Assembly (NCBI GenBank): GCA_027382625.1
Contig: JAJKFJ010010948.1
Span: 1 to 13,323 of the forward strand
From: Tetmemena sp. SeJ-2015
Lineage: Eukaryota > Ciliophora > Spirotrichea > Sporadotrichida > Oxytrichidae
Direction: 5' to 3'
DNA: 13,323 nucleotides
The position numbers were made by a program, and so were the translations under genes. The notes under the pieces are model-generated. The model saw nothing but the letters and a program-made list of their open reading frames with translations, ran no database searches and was not told where the DNA came from. The first letter of the stretch is position 1. Each line of letters begins with the position of its first letter. Of the stretch, positions 1 to 9,394 are shown piece after piece.

Positions 1-2
1 AG

Positions 3-998
3 ACCTCTTATACTGTATTTGAATTAAGAAGCCGCTTATCAAACCCCGATTATCAATAAATCAATTAAATGGCTGTTACATAAATCTATTTGAATTAATT
101 GACTTATTCACTGATTTTCTCAATAATTAAATTTGGGGGGGGGCCTTTCCTCGACAGTAAAATTTTATAATGAAAAAAAGTAAGTAAAAAATATGTTTAT
201 AGGATAATTTTCGCTCCTGAATCTGATTCTTCCAATTATAGAGGCCTATTCGAACATCTGAGGCCTCAAATTTTAATCCTAATTCAGTCAACTAGAAGTC
301 AGTTGCACCAAAATAAAATCTATATTTTTAGCTATTTTTTCGCTATTGTAAAATAAATTTAATGCGCTATTTTGAAATAGTGCAATATTATTACATAACC
401 AAAATTTAATTGATGATAAATGAGCTAATGCTACATTTTTTCAGTCTACTTCTTTGGGCTTATAGCTAAAGCATGTTATGTAATCAAAAATTATTGCACT
501 ATTTCAAAATAGCGCATTAAATTTATTTTACAATAGCGAAAAAATAGCTAAAAATATAGATTTTATTTTGGTGCAACTGACTTCTAGCTGACTGAATTAG
601 GATTAAAATTTGAGGCCTCAGATGTTCGAATAGGCCTCTATAATTGGAAGAATCGGATTCAGGAGCGAAAATTATCCTATAAACATATTTTTTACTTACT
701 TTTTTTCATTATAAAATTTTACTGTCGAGGAAAGGCCCCCCCAAAAAAATATCTGCTATAATAGCACTTAAAGCCAAGTGAAGTCTTGCGACTGAATTCA
801 CTATTAGGCATTAAGGCGTCACTCCACTCTGCTATGTTGCCGTTAACTGATAAACCCCCACCATTTGAGTATGTTTTAGCAGGGCACGACTCGCATCTGT
901 ACTCGCGCTTAAAAGGATCTGCATATAAGATTTATCCAGGCCCACATTCAAAATCACAAGGGATGTTCTCAAAGGGAGATAGCAGAGTCAGATTTTGA
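3..998 (+). CDS. Possible 5'-partial gene, C-terminal part, split by a 699 bp insertion
   Basis: The right part (750-998) is an open frame ending in TGA at 996-998. It has a coding-like C-terminus with the motifs PPPFEYVLAG, YKIYPGP and FSKGDSRVRF. The left part (3-54) is open in the same phase and ends in LSNPDY. A direct repeat TATC sits at 51-54 and 750-753 in the same codon phase, 699 bp apart, so excising the stretch between would join the two into one frame of about 98 codons. The 5' end would lie outside the window. I do not recognise the protein; the Pro-Gly-Pro near the end is too little to name a family. The right segment is moderately supported; the link to the left segment is an inference from one short repeat. 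Confidence 0.38.
135..399. repeat. Left arm of large inverted repeat
   Basis: Bases 144-387 are the reverse complement of 492-735 with only two mismatches in 244 positions and no gaps. The match continues outward through CC/GG and a homopolymer (nine G left, seven C right). Inward, after a small indel, it continues through ATTACATAAC. The outer T3G9 resembles hypotrich telomere-like G/T sequence but is not a repeated G4T4 array. No long open frame or transposase is visible in the arm. Confidence 0.9.
475..742. repeat. Right arm of large inverted repeat
   Basis: Partner of the left arm, separated by a loop of about 75 bp (400-474) with no coding content. A single strand could form a hairpin of about 260 bp. 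Near identity of the arms suggests recent insertion or gene conversion between arms. The element resembles a MITE or foldback transposon. Confidence 0.9.
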
Positions 999-1389
999 CA
1001 TTTTTTAGAGGTCTCCGGAGAGAAGAAATAGGCTAAAAATAGGTCAAGAAAAATTCAAAATTGATTATAATTAAATAGATATGAGCTATGGCACTTCAGT
1101 CATTTACCAGTCATTGTATTATTTTCTCTTGAGCAGTCGCTGAATTTTTAGATTACTTGCTCGCACTTTTCAATATCTTGTGTCCATGCCGATTGTTAGA
1201 GAAGTGCTAAGATTATGCAAGCTAGGTTTGAATATTTCCATTTCTCTTATCGCAGAAGTGTTTTCATCTTCACGTTTATTTTAGGTGAAACCATTTTAAG
1301 ATTTTCCATTAAATGTTAATTTAATTTACAAGAATAAAAACTCAATTAGAGAGTGGATTTAATAACAAGGAGGTAATTTATAAGCAAAT
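999..1389. other. Non-coding spacer upstream of the cyclic-nucleotide-binding gene
   Basis: About 390 bp, AT-rich, with TGA in all forward frames and no extended reading frame with coding character. It presumably holds the 3' flank of the partial gene and the promoter of the next gene. I see no clear motif. Confidence 0.5.
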
Positions 1390-4300
1390 ATGCAACATCA
1401 AAACGATAATATAGTTTTAGACCTCTCATAAAAATAGCGAGAAATGATAGAAGAGGAGCTATTGCCACCACCTATAACTTCTTCAAAATCTTTTTCCCCA
1501 ACGTTTAGAAACCGTAGCCCTTCTACTATCTTAATGGAGAATATAATCAAGGTGTAGACTCTACTTAAGTTAGATAAGAAGTAATAAGCACCATTAATTT
1601 TTAAAGTCCATTTTTAAATGCTCATTTTTCTATTAGTAATAAGACAACTTTACTCTAAATCTGAAGTAAGTATCCTCGATACAGCGATCTAACTCTTCTT
1701 CGCCTTTGACAAGTGGGCCAAGTATTTACAACCCCAAATAGAAAACACCTCCTTTAAATAATACTAAGCAAGTAAAGTTCGGTTTCGGCTCCGATTCCAA
1801 TGAAAGGAAGAGGAAAGAAATCATTGAAGAAGAATTAGATGAGGGGGATGAGGATTTTTTCTAAGAAGAAAATACTGAGAACTTAAAGAGGAAAAATTAA
1901 AAGAGCCGCGAGGAAGATGATAATGATGATCCACTTGATTTGTTGAGTCAGAGTGAAGAGATAAGCTCAAGCGATTAGTCAGAAGGCAGGAAAGTCTTGA
2001 AGAAGTAAAAGACTAGAGCAGCTGAAGCACTGCAATGGAAAACTACCCAACTGCTTGATGATTCATTTGACGAGAAACGCTTTTTGAAATCGTCAAGTGA
2101 GAGCGAAGAAGAGGATTTGCTAAATAGAAGACAGCTGAACTCACAAGAAGCGAAAAGAAGAGACACATTCATTTTCAGACAAAAGGTAATGAAAACCAAT
2201 CGACCAACCCTCAATATAGTATTTTTCTTCTAATCCTTAATTAAATAAGGAGGTATTTAGACTACTAAAGAAGGATCATCATTTGAGAACGAATGAGGAC
2301 TTGTAGCGACTTCAATAACTTTTCGTTGAGAGGATAACCTTCTTCAAAACTCTCTTACATGAGAAAGGAGAATAAAACTTCATGAAGATACTGCGATGCG
2401 TTCACTTAGAATTCTTCAAGAGAAATCAGCCAGTCTGTAACTACGGGGAAAGAGGAGAGAAGTTTTACATAGTTTTGATGGGCCGTGCAGGAGTTAAAGT
2501 TCCTACAGAGGTCAAAGTTCAGTGCAAGAATTACCTTGATATCTTGAAGTTTGTCCTCAAGCATTAATTTGTAATGATTAGTAGTATTTCCTTTTAGCAA
2601 AAAGCTAACATTATCAGGGCCAAGGACTGATACTCATTTTCATTTATATTGACAACCACAGTCGAATGGTGAAGAAATTCCTAGACATGCTCTTTGACGA
2701 GAGTTCACAGCAGTTATCTTCAAGAAAGCAAGTCTAAGCTCAAATGAGCGAACTAAAATAGAAGCTCACTGACTTCTAGACTCTAGAGCAGTTACATACT
2801 TTCCTCGAACATCTGAGATTGCAAAGAGAAGATAAGAAGGTGCGAGAGTAAGAGCACAAAGAAAAGGAGTCTTTGAACTAGTCAAGTGATGAAAACATCA
2901 TAATCCTGGACGAGGATAACCAATTCGTGGTAAAAAGAACGCTGCAATAGAAAGAGAGTTTCTTCTAGGAGTTTCAGAAGTAGATCAGGATTCAAAAGGA
3001 AACTACCAAGGTGACATCATTTACTATTCAGCTGCAAATACTAACTGAGGTAGCTGTACTTGAGGAAGGAAAGAGCTTTGGAGAGTTGGCACTTGTAACT
3101 GAAAAGCCTCGTAACGCCTCAGTCTTCTCTAAAGATAAAGTACTCGCCTTAGGAGTCTTGCATAAGAATGACTATCAGAAATATATAGGAGACACTTTCA
3201 AGCAAAAGATGGATGAGGCTATCTAAATTCTTCAAAATTATGAGATTTTTAGAAAGATCTCTCAGAGAAGGCTCTTCTCACTCTACTATTGTAAAGTTTA
3301 AATTTGAAACTTAAAAGTTTTGAATTGCCTTAATTTATGACAATACTATGTGAAGGAGAAGAACTACACTAGAAAGTAATTTATCTACAAAGAGGGAGAT
3401 CCAGTTGATGGAGTCTATTTGATAGTTACAGGTGAGTTTCTCAAACTTCAATAAGAAAACTTTAATCACCAGTAGGAAAGACCTGAACTTAAGAATTTAA
3501 AAGGCAAGCTTCCCAGGTTTCACAGTCAATAAAAGCTTATAACTTAGACTTCATCAGTGATAAGCATCATCTTATAATAAAATGCTCTTACACTTATTTC
3601 ATCTAAGGATACGAGATTTTAGGTCTTGAAGAAGTTCTCTAAGGTTTGCCAACACGCCAATTCTCTCTCTAAGTTAATTCAGAGCGAGCTTTTCTTGTCT
3701 TCTTCTCAAAGAAAAACTTCCGCAGCAGAATTTTGGTACCCTATCCAAACATCTTTAAGACTTTAAAGGAGGAGCACTTACAGAAGAGAGTGTTTATCTA
3801 ACAACGAAACACAGATATCTTTGACTACAAATGTAAGATTTAGCAAGAGAAGCTAGAGTCTAAAGGGAATTAGCATGTGAAGAAGGGGTTGGATGAACTT
3901 TAAAGTCTTTACGAGGCTCGGAGTACATCTGTGGGTGGTAAATTTAAAATCGAAAGAGGGGAGATAAGCTCCAGAAGCTTGAAGCTCAGAGAAAAAGTAA
4001 AAGCAAAAATCCACACAAATGATGTAGTAGAGGATCAACCGCTGAATACTGAGACAACTTAAAATATTGCAAACATTCCAATGGGCAGAAATCAGATTTA
4101 CAGTGTGCATAGAAAGGGAGGAGCAGCAGAGCCAAAATTTGAAAGCGACCAAATGAAGGTAAAGTATTTGCTGAGCAAAGGAGGCATGACTGAGTATAAT
4201 TACAGCATGCTACAGCTATCTTTGAACCTGGATCAAATCTATCAAATCAGGAAGAAGTAGATGCTTTAATGAAGTAGAGAGTTTTATTTATAGATTGAAC

Positions 4301-4829
4301 ATAAGGAAAAGCTGAGTGCTCCAATTGAGAAAGTGGAATTTCCTCTTTAGTTAGAGAGAAATTAGAAATCAGCTAGAAAGAGTCTTCAAAATACTATAGA
4401 ATCGCTTGCATCTTAATTATATATCAGCTGATTTTCTTTTTGCACCGCCTTCGCTTGTTAAAAATAGATCCTCTTCGAAGTTTGAAGGAGTAAACATTAC
4501 TAGATAAAGTTTACAGCTTTATAATTTGGGTTTCATTATCTATAAATAAGAATTTTGAGCTTGCAAATGAGGCCCTTCAAAATTTGAAGCAGAGAGGGAG
4601 CTTAGAGCCTCTAACCTCCAGAGGTAGCTTATCTAAATCAGTCTTAACTTTGCCAGAGGAAAGAGAGTATCAGCCCCCAAAGACTTCTTTAAGTGCCAAG
4701 GGAAAAGAGAACGAAACGATCCTTCTCAAAAAGTTTACCTTCAAAACTACCTCTCGACACGACTCAGAAATATTTGGATTACCATCTTCATTTATTACTT
4801 TTATGAGAAAGTAGGTTGACAAATCTTGA
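1390..4829 (+). CDS. Cyclic-nucleotide-binding-domain protein, eight IESs, no introns needed
   Basis: Predicted about 1014 residues, start ATG 1390, stop TGA 4827-4829, TAA/TAG read as Gln. Removing eight pointer-flanked segments (395 bp in total) gives one open frame divisible by three. Residues about 125-250 are acidic and Ser-rich. A first CNB-like domain starts near residue 260 (NYGERGEKFYIVLMG, about 320-335). It is interrupted by about 165 charged, partly coiled-coil-like residues, then resumes with the phosphate-binding cassette FGELALVTEKPRNAS near residue 518, which keeps the Glu and Arg that contact the cyclic phosphate in this family. A second, more divergent domain follows (YKEGDPVDGVYLIVTGEF near 600, GYEILGLEEVLQGLPTR near 657) without a clear GEL cassette. 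The tail of about 300 residues is basic and low in known motifs. It could act as a cAMP/cGMP sensor. No kinase domain is visible, so it is not a PKG. The domain assignment is firm; the function is inferred. Confidence 0.85.
1580..1634. other. IES 1, 55 bp, pointer AGTAATAAG
   Basis: A 9 bp direct repeat lies at 1580-1588 and 1635-1643 in the same codon phase. Excision turns DKKQQ plus an out-of-frame tail into a continuous DKKQQDNFTLNLKQ. The insert is AT-rich. A GT-AG intron from 1581 to 1636 would leave the wrong frame. Confidence 0.85.
2219..2252. other. IES 2, 34 bp, pointer GTATTT
   Basis: GTATTT at 2219-2224 and 2253-2258, same phase. Excision gives TLNIVFRLLKKDHH, a typical lead-in to a CNB domain. 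A 31 nt GT-AG intron (2219-2249) is the alternative and gives a nearly identical protein. Confidence 0.7.
2562..2608. other. IES 3, 47 bp, pointer CATTA
   Basis: CATTA at 2562-2566 and 2609-2613, same phase. The joined frame reads VLKHYQGQGLIL. A GTAATG...ATCAG intron of the same length overlaps it and is the alternative. Confidence 0.68.
3284..3343. other. IES 4, 60 bp, pointer TACTAT
   Basis: TACTAT at 3284-3289 and 3344-3349, same phase. The insert holds two in-frame TGA codons. Excision gives FSLYYVKEKNYTRKQF, matching the usual lead-in to the second CNB domain. Confidence 0.85.
3470..3522. other. IES 5, 53 bp, pointer CAGT
   Basis: CAGT at 3470-3473 and 3523-3526, same phase. It keeps the conserved VTGEF that a GTGAGT...CTTAAG intron would delete, and joins it to the frame carrying GYEILGLEEV. 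Confidence 0.65.
4265..4282. other. Possible IES 6, 18 bp, pointer TTTA, removes an in-frame TGA
   Basis: A single in-frame TGA at 4270-4272 sits inside a frame that is open and coding-like on both sides. TTTA at 4265-4268 and 4283-4286 flanks it at a multiple-of-three distance. An 18-21 nt mini-intron or a sequence error are alternatives. Confidence 0.45.
4368..4422. other. IES 7, 55 bp, pointer ATCAGCT
   Basis: A 7 bp repeat at 4368-4374 and 4423-4429, same phase. The joined frame reads NQKSADFLFAPPSLVKN. Confidence 0.82.
4481..4553. other. IES 8, 73 bp, pointer TTTGA
   Basis: TTTGA at 4481-4485 and 4554-4558, same phase. Excision gives RSSSKFELANEALQNLK. A GTAAAC...AATAAG intron is possible but less tidy. 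Confidence 0.75.
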
Positions 4830-4952
4830 ATAAGCCACAAAGTCTATACAGCAAAAGGTTTAGTAGAAATGTAGCTTCAATCTATTTATTTAATGTGAAG
4901 AGCTAAGACAGGATACATTTTTATTTTGACTCTTAAGTATCTTTTCTTTTGC
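4830..4952. other. Short intergenic spacer
   Basis: 123 bp between two tandem plus-strand genes. No convincing coding frame. It should hold the 3' end of one gene and the promoter of the next. Confidence 0.5.
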
Positions 4953-6997
4953 ATGGATAGAGAAAAGAAGGATCTTGTGAGTTATCTGAAAAGAAATCTG
5001 AAGAACTATAGTCCTATGGTTGCAAACTAGGCTTAGAAAGTAATAACACAGGCAGCTAACGAGACGAGTGAGAAGATTGATAATGACTTGTAAAACTATG
5101 AGGACATAGAGCGGCTCTTGAAGTTAGAGGGGATCAAAGATAGATACTAAAAGATGCGGAAACTAGAGCAGAAAGAAATAGAAGACACCTAGAAGCAAGA
5201 GAGCATCTCTTTTAGAGGGCCAAGAAAGGCTAATCTACTCCTTGATGGACTCATCAAGAAACTTCAAAATCATTCTAGTAAATCAATCCTCAATTCTAAT
5301 AGGACTCATGTTGAGGTTTTCTCAAGTAACTTTAAGACACCTTAGGAAAATCAGCACTCTCAAATGCTTGGGGAAAATGAAAGATAAAATGAAAGTGCCA
5401 TTTCAGCTCACTAGAAGCTGGGAGATTAAGTTCTTCCCTCTATAAAAACTGGTATTTAAGAATCCTAAGAGTATATAAATCAGAGCTAGATATCTCTAGA
5501 ATAGTCTCCAGCCCAGGTTGAGTTCAGCTTTTGCAATCCTTCCTCTGTCAATGCTAAGAGTTCAAAGAAAAAAATATCATTCATGTAGAAGCTAAACTTG
5601 TAACAGCAGATTAAATAACCTTCACAAGGTGTAAACCTTGCAAGCAGAAATAATCAGCTATTTAGTAATTATGTGGATTATAAATGCTAATATATTTGGG
5701 GAAGGAGAGAAAAGTTATTTTACTACGACGCCAGGTCAACCTAAGCACATTATATTTAGCAGTGCCAAGCCGTCCATAGATGCTCCAAGTAATAAAGAAG
5801 TAGAGAGTGAAAACTATTCTCCGAGGCAAAGAGAGATGCTAGAACAGTTTTAAACCAACTATCGAAAACAAAGTAAAATTCGGATTTTCCAATATATAAA
5901 TTGTTTATAGAGCAAGAAGAAAATAAAGTAAAGCGTGCTGATATTCAACAGCCTACTTATGAGAAACTTAAACCTAAGCTTTTGGAAATCTAACTCTCTC
6001 ATTAAATATTTTTGACCATTCTATCATTTTATTGCTCATAGTATTAGCTCAGTAGACTCGACTATTCATAAGAAGTAGCAGCAAGCTTTTACTATGAATA
6101 AGAGAGGTTCTATATAAGAGAGTAGCAAACTCCTAAAAGTCTCAACAGATGCAAGCCAAGTATTCACTAATTTATTTTTTGTAAATTTATTCTAAAGTTG
6201 TGAGTTCAATAAATACCCCTCAGTAGATCAAAGTAACACTAAAGACGAGATAGAAAAATTCAAACTTTACTTAAAGGCAATCACCCTCTATTTTTAAAAA
6301 TTCTAAATATGTAACTGACTCTACTAACATGAGTGGATTCTCAGGGTCAGTTATAGCTGTGCCTCCTAGTTCTTAGAATGCTTAAAATAATCACATATAC
6401 GAGCATTTCGGGTCAAGGTAGCAGGATTAGATGAAACTAAACTACAACTCGCACCTCAAAATGTAAGCTGCATCTGCCTAGCACTATTTATGTTTGTCTA
6501 TCTTTAATACTGGTAAATAAATTCTAGCAGTTCACATTTGAGTTTCCTAAGAAGGGAAGGGCAAGATCTGTCAAAAACTTTAACAAGCATTATAATATCA
6601 AATTGTCAATTTTTAAAACTAAATGAATGCTCTTTCTTATTCTAGTCTCGCTCAGTATTGTGTGTAATTCAAATTAAGCTAATTCATTATGTTAAAATAT
6701 TGTATTAAAGAATAAGAGCCTAAGGATTCATCCTCAATCCACTCTAGCTTAGGGCATTTTCAGCAGCGAAACAGAAGCCTGAAACTCTTATCTTCTAGGA
6801 ATGTAAATCTTATGCAAGCCGCTCTCAGGTACAAAGGCCTTAGAGAGAGGGATCTAGAGATGGATCTAATTCAGGCTTGTACCTTCGCAAATAACAAGCA
6901 GCAGCCAGAGAAAGTCTAATCAGAATAATAAAATGGACTATACATGTTTAGAAAATACTCATTCTATATTAAGAAAGCTTATTTTTTATGCTAGTGA
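4953..6997 (+). CDS. Gln/Ser-rich protein of unknown function
   Basis: Start ATG 4953, stop TGA 6995-6997. With five IESs and one further IES or intron removed, the frame is 580-582 codons and divisible by three. The N-terminal third is charged and likely helical (KKDLVSYLKRNLKNYS, then many Glu, Lys and Gln up to about residue 90). The middle is rich in Gln, Asn and Ser with PTYEKLKPKLLEIQLS. The C-terminal third has basic patches (FPKKGRARSVKNFNKHY) and a likely helical segment (LRYKGLRERDLEMDLIQAC). No signal peptide, membrane span or catalytic motif is visible. I do not recognise a family. It runs in the same direction as the gene before it and converges on the next gene, with only 65 bp between the stops. 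Confidence 0.75.
5659..5692. other. IES 9, 34 bp, pointer TATTT
   Basis: TATTT at 5659-5663 and 5693-5697, same phase. The joined frame reads RNNQLFGEGEKSYFTTT. It starts and ends without GT/AG at the pointer junction. Confidence 0.75.
5873..5910 (+). other. 38 nt intron, or 44 bp IES with pointer CAA
   Basis: GTAAAA...TATAG makes a 38 nt intron that restores the frame (NYRKQ to KQEENKVKRAD). A CAA repeat at 5869-5871 and 5913-5915 would do the same as a 44 bp IES. The sequence alone does not decide. Confidence 0.5.
5998..6034. other. IES 10, 37 bp, pointer CTCAT
   Basis: CTCAT at 5998-6002 and 6035-6039, same phase. The frame must shift here, yet there is no GT between about 5938 and 6040, so an ordinary intron is excluded locally. 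Excision gives LEIQLSHSISSVDSTIHK. Confidence 0.85.
6158..6230. other. IES 11, 73 bp, pointer AAGTA
   Basis: AAGTA at 6158-6162 and 6231-6235, same phase. The joined frame reads VSTDASQVTLKTRQKN. A 64 nt GT-AG intron is an alternative. Confidence 0.72.
6478..6523. other. IES 12, 46 bp, pointer CTAGCA
   Basis: CTAGCA at 6478-6483 and 6524-6529, same phase. Excision gives LKMQAASAQQFTFEFPKK. The GTAAGC just upstream looks like a donor but would not restore the frame. Confidence 0.82.
6598..6668. other. IES 13, 71 bp, pointer TCAAATT
   Basis: A 7 bp repeat at 6598-6604 and 6669-6675, same phase. The joined frame reads KHYNIKLSQFIMLKYC. It contains an in-frame TGA that is removed. Confidence 0.82.
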
Positions 6998-7062
6998 GGA
7001 ATATAAACCAAAGCTAAAAGAGCTTTTGAAAATATAAACTTGTTTTTATTTACCTAAAAAGA
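6998..7062. other. Convergent 3' intergenic spacer
   Basis: Only 65 bp, AT-rich, between the stop codons of two genes facing each other. Both 3' ends must share it. No terminator-like or telomere-like sequence is visible. Confidence 0.5.
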
Positions 7063-9394
7063 TCAATTTATTCCAACAATGGAGAAAATTAAGATAAAAT
7101 TTCCTTTCATACCAACTTCATATAAGCTTGCAAACATTCTCAATGCCTTCGATTGATCTTAATTTTCATAACTTTGCTTACAATTTAGGGTCTATAAATT
7201 AAATTCTCCAGCTTCTTAGATTTAGAAATTTGAAGTGCTATATTTTTGGGGCTCCTTCCTTCGATAACATCCAATGAATCCTAACTGCTTTAGTTAAGTT
7301 CTATGATGTGAAACATATACTATAGATACATACGTTTAATTTAAGTTGGATATTGTTTGGGGAGCGAGTAGATATACTTTGGTCTCTATTGCTATGCTGG
7401 TATATATTCTTGAGTCCTTTGAAGAATTTTGAAGGCGGCTGAGTTTAAAGCGGATTAAGTTTGAACCTTCTCCTTCCTACTGGGTCAAAAGCTGAGTAAG
7501 TTTGATGAATCTCTTTCAATTTACCCACTGAGGTAAATTTAACCTCTAGCAGGCCACTATCTAAGGATTACCTTAGGCTTTCTGTTTCCTCTAGACTTTA
7601 GTTCTGCCCATTATCAATTCGCTTTTAGTTTTTCCTTAAAGTTTCTCTTGACTTTCTAAGCATTTATTTGTCTACATTCTACTATGCTTAAGCCTTTGTA
7701 AGTCTTCTAGACTCTTCCTCTTGATCATTTATAACTTCATCATAAGTTCTGTTGAAGGCATTTTAACTCCGCAGGTTTAAAGGGTGAAACCGGAGCTGAG
7801 TAGAGCTATTAGAATTCTTATTATCCTCCTCGTCTACTTCTTAAATCACCTCACCAGCATCAAAGCTCCTCTAAAGCTGAGGGAAGGACATAGTCACCTC
7901 TGTCAAATTGCCAAAATTGGCTTTGTAACCATTGTAATTGCGCACATCTGTGAAGTTTTAGCCAAGCCTTCGTTAGACTTTAAAATCCGAAGAAGCTATA
8001 TCATCATCATCATTGTTATCTCTTGAAAAATAATTTCTTGATCTGAGGTCTTACTTGATCTCAAATCTCTGCCTTCTTACTTCTTGATCGGCTCTATTAC
8101 TACTCCTACTCTAGTGAAGGAAGTCCTTTGTAAAACTCTCCTCCTCGCTCATTCTTTGCTGAATACTTGGAAGTCGAGTCCTGCTTGGCGAATGTTTCAT
8201 GCTAGAATTTTTATGGGCCTGAAGTCCTTTTTCTTCCTCTTTATCGTCATTTTGAATAGTGAGGTAAGATCTCAATATATAATGAACTTTTATTTAATTA
8301 AGGACTTAAGAAGATCTCATTTTCTCCACATCTCCAAGATAAATCTCATCCTCCTCTTTCCTGAACTTCATTCTTGATTTCAAGCTGCTCAACGATGAGC
8401 GGTCTTTGTTCTAGGGTCTTTGTGCATTCTGTTTTTGGTGGCTCTTTTCTCCCCTTTCTTCATCTTCATCTTTGAAAATTTTAATGTCTTCGAAAATTGG
8501 AGTTCCCTCTCTCCTTTGCCATAGGTTATCTCTTTGTATTGTCTAGCTCTTATAATTAACTCTATCTTCATCTATGCTATTCACATATTCATCCATCTCA
8601 TCTCCGAGAATCAGCTTCTAGAGTCTTAGGAAGTTATTTTTCTACCTCCTCTCAAGTCTTTCCTTTCGAGCTCTGGGGCTTTCGTTGCTTTTCCTTATCT
8701 CCTCCATCATTTTAAATAAGTAAGAAAGAGTAGTTGTAGTTAAATTTAAGTTTGAATCATTTTCAAAGGTGGCCGTTTTTACCTTTCACTTGACTTTGAC
8801 AAAATCTATGATGCAGCTTTGTTCTTAGCAGATGATACCGAAGTCATTTTTGGCTTAGCGCTTTGCACTTTTTGGCTTGAGGAGGAGGGTTTACTTTGTT
8901 TAACGGAGAAATCACTGACCTTATCTGAATCCTCATTTATAAGCTAAGAAAAGAAGGAATTATGAAAAGATAGAGCACATTAAATAATAGCTAGCTTGAG
9001 GGAATTGCTTTGGGAGTCTGCTTGAAATTGACATAGTTCAATTTCATAAGGTGCGTCGAGAGGTCTCCCTCCGCAATTAACGCTTTAAATGAAATTGTTA
9101 AAAGCGAACGCTTAGATATGGCTGGAGATATTCTGATTAGAGGGTGTCTGAGAAAAGGCTTGCTAAATTCTTGACTCCTTCGCTTGCAACTAAAGTCCTT
9201 CCGGCATCTTTCTCTTGCCATTTTAAGTTTACTATATTCTCTCCGTTCTAGATTTTCCAACAAGATAAATGCATTCTCAATTACAAAGTGATTTCATACT
9301 TAAAAAGATTCCTCGATTGTGGATTTGGCTTAGTGAACTCCTCGAATTTACTCTGTCTCTCTTGAGTATCCATCATTCGACTGCTCTCTCTCAT
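7063..9394 (-). CDS. Large charged protein of unknown function
   Basis: Start ATG at 9394-9392, stop TGA at 7065-7063. Removing two IESs and one intron-like segment gives 736 codons, divisible by three. The N-terminal 180 residues contain MDTQERQSKFEEF, YEITLQLRMHLSCWKI and GGRPLDAPYEIELCQF. A Ser/Lys-rich linker follows (SKPSSSSQKVQSAKPK). The rest is one long exon of highly charged, probably disordered or coiled sequence (KERLERRQKNNFLRLQKL, DEEDNKNSNSS, TLRKNQKRIDNGQNQSLE). No membrane span or enzyme motif is seen and I do not recognise a family. The frame is open for about 50 codons upstream of the chosen start but has no ATG there, so the start is tentative. It is divergent from the RNF170-like gene. 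Confidence 0.7.
7288..7333 (-). other. Intron-like segment near the 3' end of the minus-strand gene
   Basis: Read on the minus strand it starts GTATGT and ends AAAG. Removal (46 nt) joins NIQLKLN to QLGFIGCYRRKEPQ. Alternatives are an acceptor 3 nt further or a 55 bp IES on a TTA repeat. Confidence 0.5.
8706..8755. other. IES 14, 50 bp, pointer ATCATTTT (plus-strand reading)
   Basis: An 8 bp repeat at 8706-8713 and 8756-8763, same phase in the minus-strand gene. Excision gives RQKRPPLKMMEEIRKSNE. Without it the frame hits TGA. Confidence 0.82.
9079..9106. other. IES 15, 28 bp, pointer AACGCTT (plus-strand reading)
   Basis: A 7 bp repeat at 9079-9085 and 9107-9113, same phase. The joined minus-strand frame reads QPYLSVNCGGRPLDAPYE and then stays open to the next IES. 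Confidence 0.78.

Larger units (their letters stand above)
51..749. mobile_element. Candidate long IES carrying a foldback element
   Basis: The 699 bp between the two TATC copies holds AT-rich sequence plus the whole inverted-repeat element at 132-749. Its length is a multiple of three and both flanks are in the same phase. The outer parts of the foldback are a T-run/G-run on the left (TTT then nine G) and a C-run/A-run on the right (seven C then seven A). Whether the excised unit is exactly this stretch is inferred. Confidence 0.35.

Noticed and set aside
132..143. T3G9 as a telomere or chromosome end
   Set aside because: There is no repeated G4T4 array and the sequence continues as ordinary DNA on both sides; treated as the terminus of the inverted repeat.
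3431..3492. 62 nt intron starting GTGAGT in the cyclic-nucleotide-binding gene
   Set aside because: It restores the frame but deletes the conserved VTGEF strand; the CAGT IES keeps it and fits better.
4254..4278. 8 bp direct repeat GAAGTAGA (4254 and 4271) as the pointer around the in-frame TGA
   Set aside because: The copies are 17 bp apart, so excision shifts the frame and runs into another TGA within a few codons.
5870..5932. 8 bp direct repeat AAAGTAAA as an IES pointer
   Set aside because: The copies are in different codon phases; excision (55 bp) gives TGA soon after, while the intron or CAA option keeps the coding-like frame.
8084..8377. Plus-strand open frame of about 97 codons, Leu/Ser-rich
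   Set aside because: Antisense to the long charged exon of the minus-strand gene; its composition is the mirror of Glu/Lys/Arg codons.
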